Assembly: GCA_030268105.1 (NCBI GenBank)
Contig: BSDZ01000078.1
Span: 3,151,001 to 3,215,000, forward strand
Reading direction: 5' to 3'
Origin: Volvox africanus
Lineage: Eukaryota; Chlorophyta; Chlorophyceae; Chlamydomonadales; Volvocaceae
Length of the DNA: 64,000 nt
Shown here: piece after piece, positions 46,419 through 58,309 of the stretch
How positions within the stretch are numbered: the first letter of the stretch is position 1
How the letters are laid out: the number at the start of each line of letters is the position of its first letter
The notes under the pieces: model-generated
The model's input: only the letters and a program-made list of their open reading frames with translations
What the model was told of the DNA's origin: nothing
The model's database searches: none
Position numbers and translations under genes: made by a program

Positions 46419-49400
46419 TTACCGACGGCCCTTCCTTGCGGCCGTCACACGCCGCCGGTCAGTGCCCGCCGCACCAATATTGAAACCGTCACCGCCTGCG
46501 GGCGGTACTGCCCCGAACGTTGGCGCCCCCATGGGCGCCCCACCAAAGGCCGGAGCGCCTGCTGCCGTGGCTCCAAAGACAGGCGATGCGGGTCGTGCGA
46601 CGCCGAAACTTGGCATGCCCCCAAAGGACGGCGCGGCGGCAGTGGGTTGTGGGGCACCGAACACGGGCGCCGGTGCGCTGCCAAATGGCTGACCCCCGGG
46701 CTGTGGGACACCAAATGTCGGCCCGGCTGGTGCAGGCTGAGGCGCAGCTCCTGTGAAATTGGGAAAAATAGGGAGCTTCTCGATTGCAGTGTAGACGAAA
46801 GAAAAATGGATTTGCGGCGCATGGCGCCCATATCATATGTACATGCCATATGCGTGCACGAGCATGCGCTGTAAAATACCAGAGACATTGAGAACACGCA
46901 AATTCTGGCCGTTGGGAGGCGTCTTATCAATGGAACTAGATGAAACTTGCCTAATATGCGTTCAGCCCCCAATGCCCTAAGCAATTCTAGGGTTCTCTTT
47001 AAATGCTTACCAAATGCAGGTGCTGTCGTGGCTCCGAATGAAGGGGCGGACGCCGCGCCGAATGTCGTTGTGGCGCCGCCAAAAGGGGACGCAGTTGCGG
47101 GAGCCCCAAACGCTGGCGCGGCTGTGCTGGCCCCAAATGTAGGTGCCGAACACGCTCCAAACGTCGGCGTTCCGCTGCCAAACGCGTGTGTTGAGCCTGT
47201 CCCGAAGCTTGGCGCTGGGCTGGCGTTACCAAACGCCGGCGCTGAGCTGGCCCCAAAGGTAGGAGCAGGGCTGGCCCCGAAGGCGGGAGCTGAGCTAGCA
47301 CCGAAGGCAGGGGCTGAGCTAGCACCAAAGGCAGGGGCTGAGCTGGCCCCAAACGCCGGCGCTGAAGCACCGCCAAACGCGGGAGCTGAACTGGCTCCGA
47401 AGGTGGGAGTTGAGCTAGTACCAAACGCTGGCGCCGATGCAGCCCCAAAACTGGCGGTTGCTGGAGCTGCGAGAGGCGAACGACAATGCAAACGCATAAC
47501 AGCGTGGCAACGTAAACGAAGCAGGGGGGGAACCGCAGCCGGTTCAAGGTATACCTGAAGATACGCACACCTCAAAGACGTGTAGTCACCCTTTCCTTCT
47601 TATTGCCCTTATATAAATTGACAACCAAAATTGGCAATCCGCTTATGCCAGCTTACATACCTGGTCCGAAACTGAACGACGGCCCAGAGCCCGCTCGGAA
47701 GGCGGTCGGTGCAGTACTTCCAAATGTTGCCGGGGCACCTCCCCCAGAGCTGCCGAAGGACGGTCCAGAGGTCGCCGCACCGAAGGCCGAGGTAGTAGTC
47801 GCGCTGGCGCCACCAAACGTAGGCACCGCGCCCCCGCCTGAAGACGTACCAAAGCCAAAACCAGGGGTGGCAGGAGCAGTTACGCTGCTGGGTTGATGCG
47901 CTTGTGCAGAGCCAGCAGAGCCGCCAAAGACGATCGAAGGTGCCGACTGTGATGCGGCTGTGTGGGCGAACGGGAGCGGGTAAGGAACGCCTATTTTTAG
48001 TTGGCTAAATTTTTAGCACTTTCGAGCAACGACAAACTGCAAAGACGATCACGGGATACCCTCAAACTATCAGGATCTAAGCAGCGGTTTGCCGCGCCGC
48101 TTGCTCGTGCCATGGCGAATGAACTGGTGGACATCTATAGACCTACAATAGGCCCGCCCCTTAAGCAGTTTGCCCTATTGAACCCTTCATCCAGGATCCA
48201 GTCTGTTGCCAAAATTACCTCCCTGGGCCTTTGCACATCCGTTATACTACCTTGCGAACATACGCCTTCCACACACCTGCACCAAAGCTGAAAGCTGATG
48301 GCCCCGCTGCCGCAGAAGCGGTCGTCGTTGAGCCAAACGACGGTGCACTTGCCGCTGCACCAAATGTTGCTGCACTGGCTGCTCCACCGAACGTCAGTGC
48401 GCTCGTTGCCGTGCCGAAGGCTGGGGCACTGGCTGCTGCTGCTGTGGGAAACAAACCTGTATTTGCGCCCGCACCTGCAACGTGTTCGGCACGGAGGGCG
48501 TAGTCAGCGACGTGCGGATGTGTGTCTATCATCCCAGTCCAGGAAATCAGGTCTAACGCATGCATAAAAAATCAAATCAAGTGAGAAAGACAATCCTTTG
48601 CGATTTCGGGTGATGAAACCACCCGATCCCAACTTGTTATTCTCAAGGTAGGTCATCATGGGGTATGGGCTTATCCCAGATGCCGTCCTCAAGTTGCAGG
48701 TACACATACACGCTTTCCTACCTAAAGAGCCCTAGTGGTGACACCCTGACGCACCCCCAAAAGACGTGGATGTCGTTCCAAAGCTTGGCGCGTTAGCGGT
48801 CGCTCCAAAAGCTGGGGCGCTACTGGACGGCAGTAGTGACGCTGACGCTGATGCTCCAAAGCCGCTGAGGGCCGGCGCAGATGCTGCAGCACTGGGGATG
48901 GACAGACTGCCAGCAGGAGGGACACCGAAGGTCGGTGCACCACTAGGAGCCCCGAAGGACGGGACCGTTCCACCGGATGATACGGTTGCTCTGGAAGGGA
49001 GTGCAGCGCTGCCAACGAAGGTGAAGCTGCCCGCCGCTCCAGGGGCGGCATTGCTGGTGGGAGCTGCCGCTGCGCCCAGAGCTGGAGCCGCTGCGCCGCC
49101 AAAGCCTGTTGCCGTACTCATAGCCGGGGCGCTGCTGCTTGCAGCTGTGGACGCTGCAGTGCAAGCACCGAAAGCACTGCCGAATGTTGGACCAGCTGAA
49201 GCTGCAGCCGGGGCTCCGGCAGCCGAGGTGGGCGGCCCCAATATTGGCGCGGATGAACCACCGAATGCCGAGGGCGCTGCATCTTCTGTCGGCGCAGAGG
49301 GTGCAGCGCCCCCGAAGGAGAATTTGACCCCGGCAGAAGAGCTCCCAACGGCCGAAGCGGTCGAGGTCCCCAACAAGGGCGAAGTAGGTGTCGCTGGCGC

Positions 49401-51805
49401 GGCCGATGTGCCTGGGGCCACCGCAGCTGCAGGACCTGGAGCAGCCGCGGGGAACGGTGCAGAAGAACTCCCAAAGGAAAATGATGACGTGGGAGCAGCT
49501 GAGCTGGAAACGGCTGCAAACGGGTTGACGGGCTGGGTTGTTGCTGCCGTCACCGAGGGTGCGGCGCTAGTGTCGGCAGCGGTGGTATTTGCTCCAAGCG
49601 AAAATCCCGAGGGTTGCTGGCTTGCGGCACCAGCGCTGGGCGCAGCGGCATCGGCAGGTTTACCAGAGATTGCAGCTGTGTAAGACTGCGCCGCTCCTTC
49701 CACTGCCTGACTTGATGGAACAGGTACGCCGAAACCAGCAAACGGCTTTGGTGCTGAGGCATTAGCAGGTGCAGCTGCGCCAAAGCTGAATTCCGACGAG
49801 GCAGGCTTCGCAACTGCATCTTCAGTTCGAATACCCGTGCTAGATGAATCCACTCTTTTTGGCGCCGCTATTGACGCAAGGGGCTTCGCTGCTGCCTCAC
49901 CTGCTCCAGGAGCAGCGAGGCTTTGGACTGCAGTGCCAGCGCTCGTGGTTGTAGTAGACAGGTCTTCGCCACGATTGGAACCGAATGTAAAGCCACCAGC
50001 ACTTGATTTCGTGGCAGTTGCCGCACCACCTGTGGGAGCAGATGGCGCCGCTGCACCACTTGCGACCGCGGGCACAGAGCTGGAAGACGGTTCCCCGGCC
50101 GTCGTGCTTGTTGGCACTAGCGGTGTAGCGGCCAGCATGCTGGTGGGGAACCTCGCTCCGGGCAGGGCCGCTGCTGTAGATGCGACACCTGCGGATGGCG
50201 CGCTGGAGCCACCAAAGAGGCTAGGCGCCGTGGAGGTGCCAACAGGGGCCGCACCCGCTGCCGGGATCTGTGCAGCTGTCCGGGTAGCTGAGCCAGTTCC
50301 ACCTCCCCCAGATGAAACGGTGCTGACATCCTCACCCGCAGAAGCGGCAGCAGTAGCAGGTTGGGCATTAGTTCCTGCTGTGGCGGGCCCTTCTCCAGGC
50401 CTGGATGTATCTGAAGCAACTACAGTTGACTTCCCGGCTGCAGCTCCCCCGTCGGCACCCGCGGCGGCTCCAAAGCCCGAGATGCCGCGTGTCGACGTGG
50501 CAACTGTAGAGGCCGTGGGCCCTGGAGGAGGTGTGGCCAAGGCTAGTGCAGCCGCAGCCGCCTTGCCGAACAAGCCGATCGGCGTCGCAGGGGCGGGGTT
50601 CCTACAGGCGACAAGTCAGCAACCCAACACGCACCCAGTATAATGTTAAGCGTGGAGAATCTATCATTCGCAGCACAGGTCGATATTTACAAGCGCAGTA
50701 CTATATGTAATGCGTGAACTCAACATGGGCCACGCACGACCCCATACCTGCCTGTTTGCCAGCCTACCTGGTCTGCACATTATCGCTAGCGGTCGCTGGG
50801 ACCTTCTCCAGCACATCATCATCGCTACTGTCCTCGTCAATACCAGTCTCGTACCAGCGCCGCCGGGGTCGCCTGCAGTGCAACAATATTTCATTCGGGT
50901 CAACCGAAGAACCCGTGTCAGGTGACCCGACTGTTGCAAAATTCACCGAAGCCAAATGCTTTCCACGGGATCACGTGTGATTTTGTACCGATGGAGATAC
51001 AGAGCATCGTTGGGACCGGGGCGTGTACCAGTGCCCCTTTCACCTACTTGATCGATGTGGGTCGGGGCTGCAGCGATGGGCGGCCCTGCGCCGGCCGGAC
51101 GGTGCTTACGGACACCCGGACTGCTCGCTGCCACTGTGCCCGAGCCGCTTCCGAAGTTGCATCGACTGTACCATCGCCTGCTGCCCCAATAGCTTCGCCG
51201 ACACCAGTAGTGCTTGTAAAGACAGTCGTCCCAGCAGTGTGTTTGCCTCCCGTGCCCATCCCCAAACGGGAACTAAACGGTGTGGTCGCAAGCCTGCGTG
51301 CCTCGGAGAAAGGCTGAAACCCAGGGGCCGGCGGCGCCCCGCTTTGGCGGGTGTTAGCACCGGGCTTCAACCACCAAGGCCCAGTGTGCGGGCCCGTGGA
51401 GGCGTGACGCTTGCTGGAGCGGTATACGGAAGCGTCTAGGCCAGGCCCACGAGGAGCCGCCATCGGGGTGACGTGTTGAAAGTTGGCGAAGGGCGTAGGC
51501 TGCTCCATCTCGCTTGCCGGCCGCTTGGCAACTTTGCGAGCGGAGACGAGGTATGCAGGTCCCGCATCCGTGACGCCGGGACCAGAAAACCCGGGGCCGG
51601 GCAACCGCACTGGGCTTAGGAACGTGCGCGTATCACGAGCAGGCTCGTTGAGCAATAGCTGAGCTCTTTGTGCTGTCTCAGCCACAATTTCTCGGAATGC
51701 TTCATGCCTTATTGGTTGATGTCCTTGCCTCATCTGGGCTTCGACTTGTCTCTCAGGCTCCATGATTGATGGGCCTGGCCCCGGGGCATCTGCAGGAACA
51801 TAGAT
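46419..51805 (-). CDS. FG-repeat nucleoporin, Nup1/Nup136 (Nup153/POM121)-like
   Basis: Exons on the minus strand: 51048-51805, 50768-50872, 48755-50601, 48277-48474, 47661-47957, 47011-47466 and 46419-46750, at least 1330 residues; the 5' end is not found. The N-terminal exon is basic with scattered motifs (EIVAETAQRAQLLLNEPARD, TRTFLSPVRLPGPGFSGPG). A linker (RPRRRWYETGIDEDSSDDDV) leads into more than 1000 residues of Ala/Ser/Pro/Thr-rich sequence studded with FG dipeptides (PAFGASSAPAFGASS type). The C-terminus is basic: DGFNIGAAGTDRRR then VTAARKGRR, as in Nup153, yeast Nup1 and plant Nup136. These proteins line the nuclear basket and bind transport receptors through FG motifs. Assignment to the Nup136 group rests on overall layout; the FG-nucleoporin nature is certain. 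Confidence 0.86.
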
Positions 51806-54516
51806 CTGAAACGTCTCCACCAAGACAAAGGCCGGTATCCATAGATATGGGCAGCAAATACTTATATATACGGTGCAGTATTAGGTCATACCTTTCTGTT
51901 CGGTGAAGACTGACACCCAACCACGTACTGCTCGCAGCATCGGTTCTTTTAAAGCTTTTTGCGTTCCCGAGTCAACTTAAGGAGACTCCACTAAATACTT
52001 CCACTCTTATAATTACTAGGATAAAGTCTCTTAAGCAAAGGACGGTGTAGCTATTGTTTCAAACAGGAAGGAGAGCACCCTGAGACGAGTATATAGGCAA
52101 GGACAAATATAATGAGTACTTTTATATTGTTTTATAAAGAAATGAAATAGTCCTTGAATTACATGCTTACGGCTCGCAATTGCGGCCATTGCCGGATTGA
52201 ACTTTTTTGGGCTCGCTCACCCAGGAGTAGATAAAACAGCCAGATACATATTTAAATTTACTGCACGTAGTGGCATACTGTCTTGTATGGCCATTTTGAG
52301 GATGTAAAATGATTATTGCTGGCATGGTTGGGCAATACCGTCTAAGACATAGATCAGTACAGTCTTTACTTAAGGTACCAACTGCAATTGTGAGCAAGCT
52401 GTTCAACACGTCTCGCGATTTGAAGTGGTCCATGGGTCAAGATGGGGCGTGGGGATTCCTCAAGGCTCCTGTCAAAAATTCATATCACTGTTCCCACATA
52501 CAACCATGAACCTGGAGTTCCAGGTTCTACCCCGACTGAGAGCGGGCCTAAGACCCAATGTTTAGGGCAGGGTGTCCCCATTTATGGACGGTGACGACCT
52601 CAATTAAAGTGACCTGCGAGCTGACCAGGAGTGGAGTTGACGCCTTAGTTGATTCGGCAGATTCCGCTGGATGCCAGAGGTGGGTGCTGAACCTGGGAAA
52701 AGCACTGATTTCGGAGAAGTCGGCATGGGAGACTGGATGAGGGTGTGCCCCGAAATACCGGGGGAAGTAGGGACTGCCATGTTAGTGGCCAGGTTAGTGG
52801 CCACGGGTGATGTAACCCCCTATCCCACACACAACCATGGCGAATCCTTACTACGCTCCACCCGGAAACATTTGTTTAACACTGTTGTGCCCCATGGTCC
52901 ACACCTCCCCCTTATCTGGCGCTTACATCTAGGGATGAGCGAAAAAATGGAGTTGGTGCCGAAACACTCAAATTGTATTCGCCAGCCATCCTCTGCTCCT
53001 GGCCTCTACCTAACTTGCACGTAAGGTTTCTGTACGGCAAGCAGTCCATGGTAACCATTTTGTCAAATTTCTGTCTTCCACACACAGTCACTGACCTTTC
53101 ACAAATTTCCCTTGCCTTCACCGAGCAGTCCATCGGAGAGTTCTTTTAGTGTCGTACAGTGTGTCTGCGGAGGGCGTGCTAACACGTTCACGCAGCATTC
53201 AACCTGACTGGATGAATGCACATCAACGACGGTCAGTATTATTAACCCTAAGTCTCGACCAGCGACTGTGGTCTTGTGTGACTAACCCGATAACACTTGA
53301 AAAAAAAACTCTCGCACCTACCAAGAAATAGGCAGTTCAACTGCACCAAGCCGCAAGACAACCTTTCAAGCCAGATTCAACCCACTCCAGGTCAGTAGGG
53401 CCACCTATCCCATGAGCATACCCTACCTGGAGCTTCTCTGCACTTCGGGCTGTATGATTTGCATCACAACAACATTTCATAACAATTACTCACATCGTTC
53501 AGCCAGCTGACCAGAACCGTAGATTCCATAAATTCAGTAGCTCTACCTGCCAACCTTAAGTTGTGTCTCTGAAAGCCAAATCTGCTCACCAAGACCGACA
53601 ACTGTGTGCATGCATTTCATAACAAAAGAATTATCCACGCCAGCTTGCCACATACGGCATTTTTAAGATTGACTCTCAATGTCCGAATCGAACTGGCTTC
53701 ACAAACTCATCGCACGCTACGCTCTTTCGCAGTCTCGCGCGGTGGTGTGCCTCTCGCGCTACTAGCACGGCGTCTTACGCCGTGTTCCAATACAACTCCA
53801 GGCGGAGCGGCTTCCCATAACCTTTCAACCCTCCTCTAGAAAGACGCTAGAAAACTGTCCGACAAGAAAACTCACAAACACTGGGCGAAAAAATAAGGTT
53901 CTCGCTTTGCTCAAAGCGTTCTGATAACGTTGTCATGCAAAGGGAAAACCAGGTGTAACATGGTCATCCACTAAGGAGTAGGCGTCTAGTTGCACTCTAT
54001 TAATACTCGACGTCTGCCTGACCCTTAGCGTGTCCAGCTGGAGGGCCGGATGACATTTAACCGACTAGCACCAACTCACGCGGACGACTACTTAATCCCG
54101 CAGACATGCCTCTCCGCAGCCGTCATGGATGACGATATAAATACCCATCGTAAACCGTTGGGGATGGTAAATACAGCCTTCAAGTACGGTCATCGGTCGC
54201 ACATACATACAAGGTGCAACTGACATTTAACAAGCGAGCACTGCCGGGGAAATGGACCGGCCAGTATCTTCGCACACTCCTTTCCCCAGACTTATTCAGC
54301 GGTGCAAACCCTCTTCAGCCGCTGCAAATAATTGCCATCCTCTGCCTTATTCACTAGCGTACTTTCCTGGCGCCGTCCGATTCCACGGAGACCACTGGTC
54401 CTGTCCTTCCCTGAGCGCATGGCCGCCAGTCAGTGGCCTGTTCTTTGCCAAGTCGCAGACTTCGTGTCCGGCCCGCTTTCTCCAGAGCCGCACCAGCAGC
54501 TACGTCCCTCCTGCCT
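51806..54516. other. spacer, may hold nucleoporin 5' exons
   Basis: The first exon(s) and promoter of the nucleoporin should lie in the lower part. A minus-strand frame at 52604-52804 (Pro/Ser-rich) is a weak candidate. Nothing else is recognised up to the 3' end of the PTOX gene. Confidence 0.4.
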
Positions 54517-57500
54517 TCAAAGGCCGATGCGGGGCCCCTCCTCGCGGCGACTGACAATGTCCTGCTGCACAGTCGCGTCCTGGCAAGCTCGCATCGTCTT
54601 CACATGCTCCATCTCGTCGTCCCGGATATTGCAGAACACATCATATAGGTTATTGCAGGCGGGTCGCCGTGGATTCAGCAGTGGTTGCGAAGTCTGGAAG
54701 CTGCGCAGCGCCCCATGGGTGGCGGTCACGGCAGTGGTACGTCAGCTTAGCATTGGAAATCTCAGTGGTGCTGATGACGCCGGGGGTAGTATAGACAGTC
54801 TAAATACAGGATTCTCTCGGCTCTGTCATCTCGGTCCACAGGGGCAAATTAACAAGTCCCATGGACATGATACCCATTCGCCCCCCATGCGTCCTCATAA
54901 AACATTGGAGAATTAGGTTTGAGAATGTCACAGCCTTTCCGCGCTTGACATCTGCGTGAACTGCATCCTTCTGTATGCAGAGATGACAGCGGTAAAATGA
55001 TGTTAGGCGCTGTGAACCATCCCAAGGGCGCCACCCGCTCGAGAGCAACCACATACCTATCAAACATGTACAGGTCCTGAGACCGATAGTACATGGCAGC
55101 TACAAGCGGCGGCGGCAGCGACTTCAGCAGCTCCTCATTGGCATCCACAAACTCGCCTGTCGAGTGCCAATGCAAAATGGGACGGGTTAAGGCGCAGGAT
55201 AGTACCCAGGGTAAGCGGAAACTAGTATACTTCAAAAGGATCCGTCATCGCGGGCGTCCCAAGCCTGACGCGAATGGCGATGATGCCCATATCCAATAAA
55301 TAGCAACTAGCAGGGCATGAAAGGGCCTCAAGCCGGGTCCTCCCAAGAGCGCTGGCAGAACGATAAAAAAACCCATCATGTAACGCGCATGAACCTGTCC
55401 TTGACGCCACCTTACCGTAAGTATCCACTGCATGGGCCTCGATCAACTCTGAAAAATTGTACGCTAGCTCCGGTGAGAAGAAATAGAGCCCCAGCAGAAT
55501 CCAGTAATACACCACAGCGGCGTGCAACGCGCAGAAACGGTCAAGCCAGAGCTGGTCGCCGCCCAAAGACTCCATAATCTGGAAGGGGGCCGCAGGTAGG
55601 GAAAGAGGAAGGCAGCAACTAAAGGGTAATGATGCCGAACTGCCAGTACAATTAAGGGACTGCTGCGCTGAAGTGACCTTTTCATACACATACACTAACA
55701 CCCACCTGCAAATGATGCAGCTCGTTCCACTCCTCCGCGAAGTGAATTTTGCGCAGCTCAGCACCCGCGCGCCACCAGCCAAAGGACTCGTACAAATGCA
55801 GCATGGAGATATACGAGAAATAAGGCATGCGCGCGACGGTCTCCAGAAACCAAAAGCGCTGGATGGGGCGGTTTTCAAACAGGACGTCTAGCAGCAGGCA
55901 CAGAGACAAGTAGACCCCCTTGATAAACCTGTGTTACAAGGACATAAGCACCAGCAAAAGCGTCAACAGAAAAATGCGCGAATTAAGTTTCCTTCCTGGC
56001 GCAGGGGTCTGACTAGAAGCTGCACCTGGCCCTCGCCCTTGCTGCAAGAAAAGGGACTGTTTTGGCGAATTAAACGTCAATCCACCGCTCGTTTCCTTGC
56101 TACGCACCATGGGGTCTCCACCGCCTGACCCGCACGCTCTCGGGCATGCTCACGGTCCCACACCGCCTGGTTACTCAGCTGGAGTTGTTTGAGCTTGGCA
56201 CGGACCTGATGGGTAAACGTGCGAGCAGTCTGGCGCAATGAGAGAACGAGCGACGTGAGACTTAATTGTCAACCCATAAGAGGGGCTCCTGCACGCGTCA
56301 GTAGTTAGATGCCACAGGAAATCCAAGTAGGACAGCGGCACTTTTCCTGTCTAAGCCAGAGTAGTTGATGCGTGCCTCTGCATGTCCCCAAAACATACAC
56401 ATGCATTCCCTCGTGTGTTCGGGCCGCCTGCTTACATCACTACTAACAAATTACTTGCGGACGTGGCCATACGCGTACACACCAGCGCTTTGCATTCAAT
56501 TATCAAATCCCATACCTCTTCGAACCGAAGAAAAACTTTCCGAGCAGCTTTCCCACAAGCATGTGTAAGTTACCTCCGTGCACTCGTTGAGAAGCTTGCT
56601 TCTATCGCCTATCACGTCGATAGTGATGGGCCGGGGACGCAGCTTGTCCAGCACCTGCAGGCCGACCGCGGATAAGGTTGTGGGAAACGCGACAACCCAA
56701 GCACGATTGGCGCAAGAGATAGCTGGATGTGCACCAAACCCCTCAACAAAATCCCAGCTGGCTCCCCACAGTAACTCCATCGAGTTTCACGCGCAAGCCT
56801 ACAGAAACGCATCTCTGCACCTGGCTTTTCTCTAGCGCACGGTCCAGAGCGCCCAGTCCGTCCACCACTGCTTGGCCCACGCCGTATGCCGCTCGACGTA
56901 AGGCGCTGCGCGGTGGATTGGCCTCCGAGATGAGTGCGAAGTCATCGAAGCGAAAGGACTGACGGAGTGCCAGGAGCTCCTGCTGAAAGTTAGACCATGC
57001 CTGGGAATGTAAGGGTCGAGAAGGAAAGGCCCAACAAATCCTCAGGCAAGTCAGGGGAGAAGTCGAACGGCATGCAGGGCCAGGAACTTATCGTGACGAA
57101 CCGACCCACAAAACGTTGCCTATCGCCGAACCCGTGTAAAAGTGAGCGACCCTTGAGGTGAAAGCCACGGCAAGATAGCATGCGGTGGGACGTTAACAGG
57201 ACCAGGTGACCTGCGCTTACGACGGCACATGCGCATGCGTGATGCTGAACCAACGTTCATGCAAACTTTTAGTAAGAGCGCCACAGACAACACGCGGGTG
57301 GACTCACACACGGTGCATGACGGTGCCGGTCCTGTGCAACGCATGACCGCCTACCATTTGAAATGCGTTCCGGGGAATGCGACCGTCCGCATCCTTAGAG
57401 TACATCCGGGAGGCACCCGTCCTGTGGGCAAAATGTTGGACAACGGGAGACCGAGAATGATTGTACCAGGCCTTAATTACCAATAACTCTACCAACGATA

Positions 57501-57884
57501 TTCCCCTCTTGGATAAGCACGCACCTGAAGCCGTAGTCGCAGCAAAGAACCTCAACAAATTCGCCATCGCGATCTATGAAGGCGCTGCATTCCTCATCGG
57601 TTGAAACGCTGTCCAGGCTGGTTGTGAAGAAAACGTTACCCCTCACCACCCTGCACACAAAACTTTGCACGTGTTCGTGGCCAAATTTCTATATCCTAAG
57701 ATTGAAAGACTTACGGTGGTTTGGCTCCTGGCACGGCAACTTCGGTCCTCGGCTCATTCTGGCCTTTGGGAACCTGCGCCACCGCCCGTACCCGCAAAGA
57801 ACGACGAGCAGCAGCTGTTGCGCGACTAGAAGCAGACCAATTGCCGAATCTTACTTGCTTTTGTGAAAGCGTTACTGGGAGCAT
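54517..57884 (-). CDS. PTOX: plastid terminal oxidase (plastoquinol oxidase)
   Basis: Complete in ten exons: 57715-57884, 57525-57650, 57355-57421, 56821-57000, 56574-56654, 56108-56205, 55706-55928, 55416-55578, 55057-55156 and 54517-54700; 463 residues, all junctions in phase. ATG at 57884 opens a chloroplast transit peptide ([20 protein letters not shown]). The di-iron ligands of the alternative oxidase family are all visible: Glu in [13 protein letters not shown], ExxH in [12 protein letters not shown], Glu in [11 protein letters not shown] and ExxH in [17 protein letters not shown]. The PTOX hallmark that replaces the AOX sequence, LYMFDSFQTS to [13 protein letters not shown], is present, so it is PTOX and not mitochondrial AOX. 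It oxidises plastoquinol to water in thylakoids during carotenoid synthesis and chlororespiration. The usual DEFQT is DSFQT here. The upstream SGASRMY-like block ([19 protein letters not shown]) is conserved. Confidence 0.96.
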
Positions 57885-58309
57885 GGCTATCACGACGGTT
57901 GGGTCCACAGAATGTGATAGCTACCGAGGTCAAATTGTAGTGATCCAGCGAGGAATGCTCAATTAATGCGAGCTGCGACAATTTCTTATGCGGCACAAAA
58001 TTTATATATGAAAAAGTGGGTCAACTGTAATACGGCAGGTTCTGGCACGTTCTGGCTTCTTGATTCCATGGCTTGGTGCCTAATGTCCCAAGCACTGTCT
58101 TTGACCTTTATGATAGTAAAAGCTGCCTTTCTGTGAGCCGAGAAGCTATTATCTAGACGAGGTAGAGTTGGCCTGACAGCTGCTTCTGCATATCGCCTAC
58201 TGCACACTTCTAAGCCATAGAAAGCAATCTTAAAAGTACGTATGTATGAATTAAAAGGTGGAATAGCTTACTGGATGCTTTGGTTCTGACGAGGACATTG
58301 TTTAGTGAT
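57885..58309. promoter_or_regulatory. divergent intergenic region between PTOX and the coiled-coil gene
   Basis: Only about 425 bp separate the two putative start codons, so the promoters must overlap or abut. No specific element identified. Confidence 0.4.

Noticed and set aside
46947..47558. Long plus-strand Ala/Pro/Gly/Asn frame
   Set aside because: It is the antisense of the FG-repeat exons; the GC-rich repeats keep the opposite strand open.
48766..50643. Two long plus-strand Ala-rich frames
   Set aside because: Again the antisense of the large FG-nucleoporin exon; the minus strand has correct splice phases and FG spacing.
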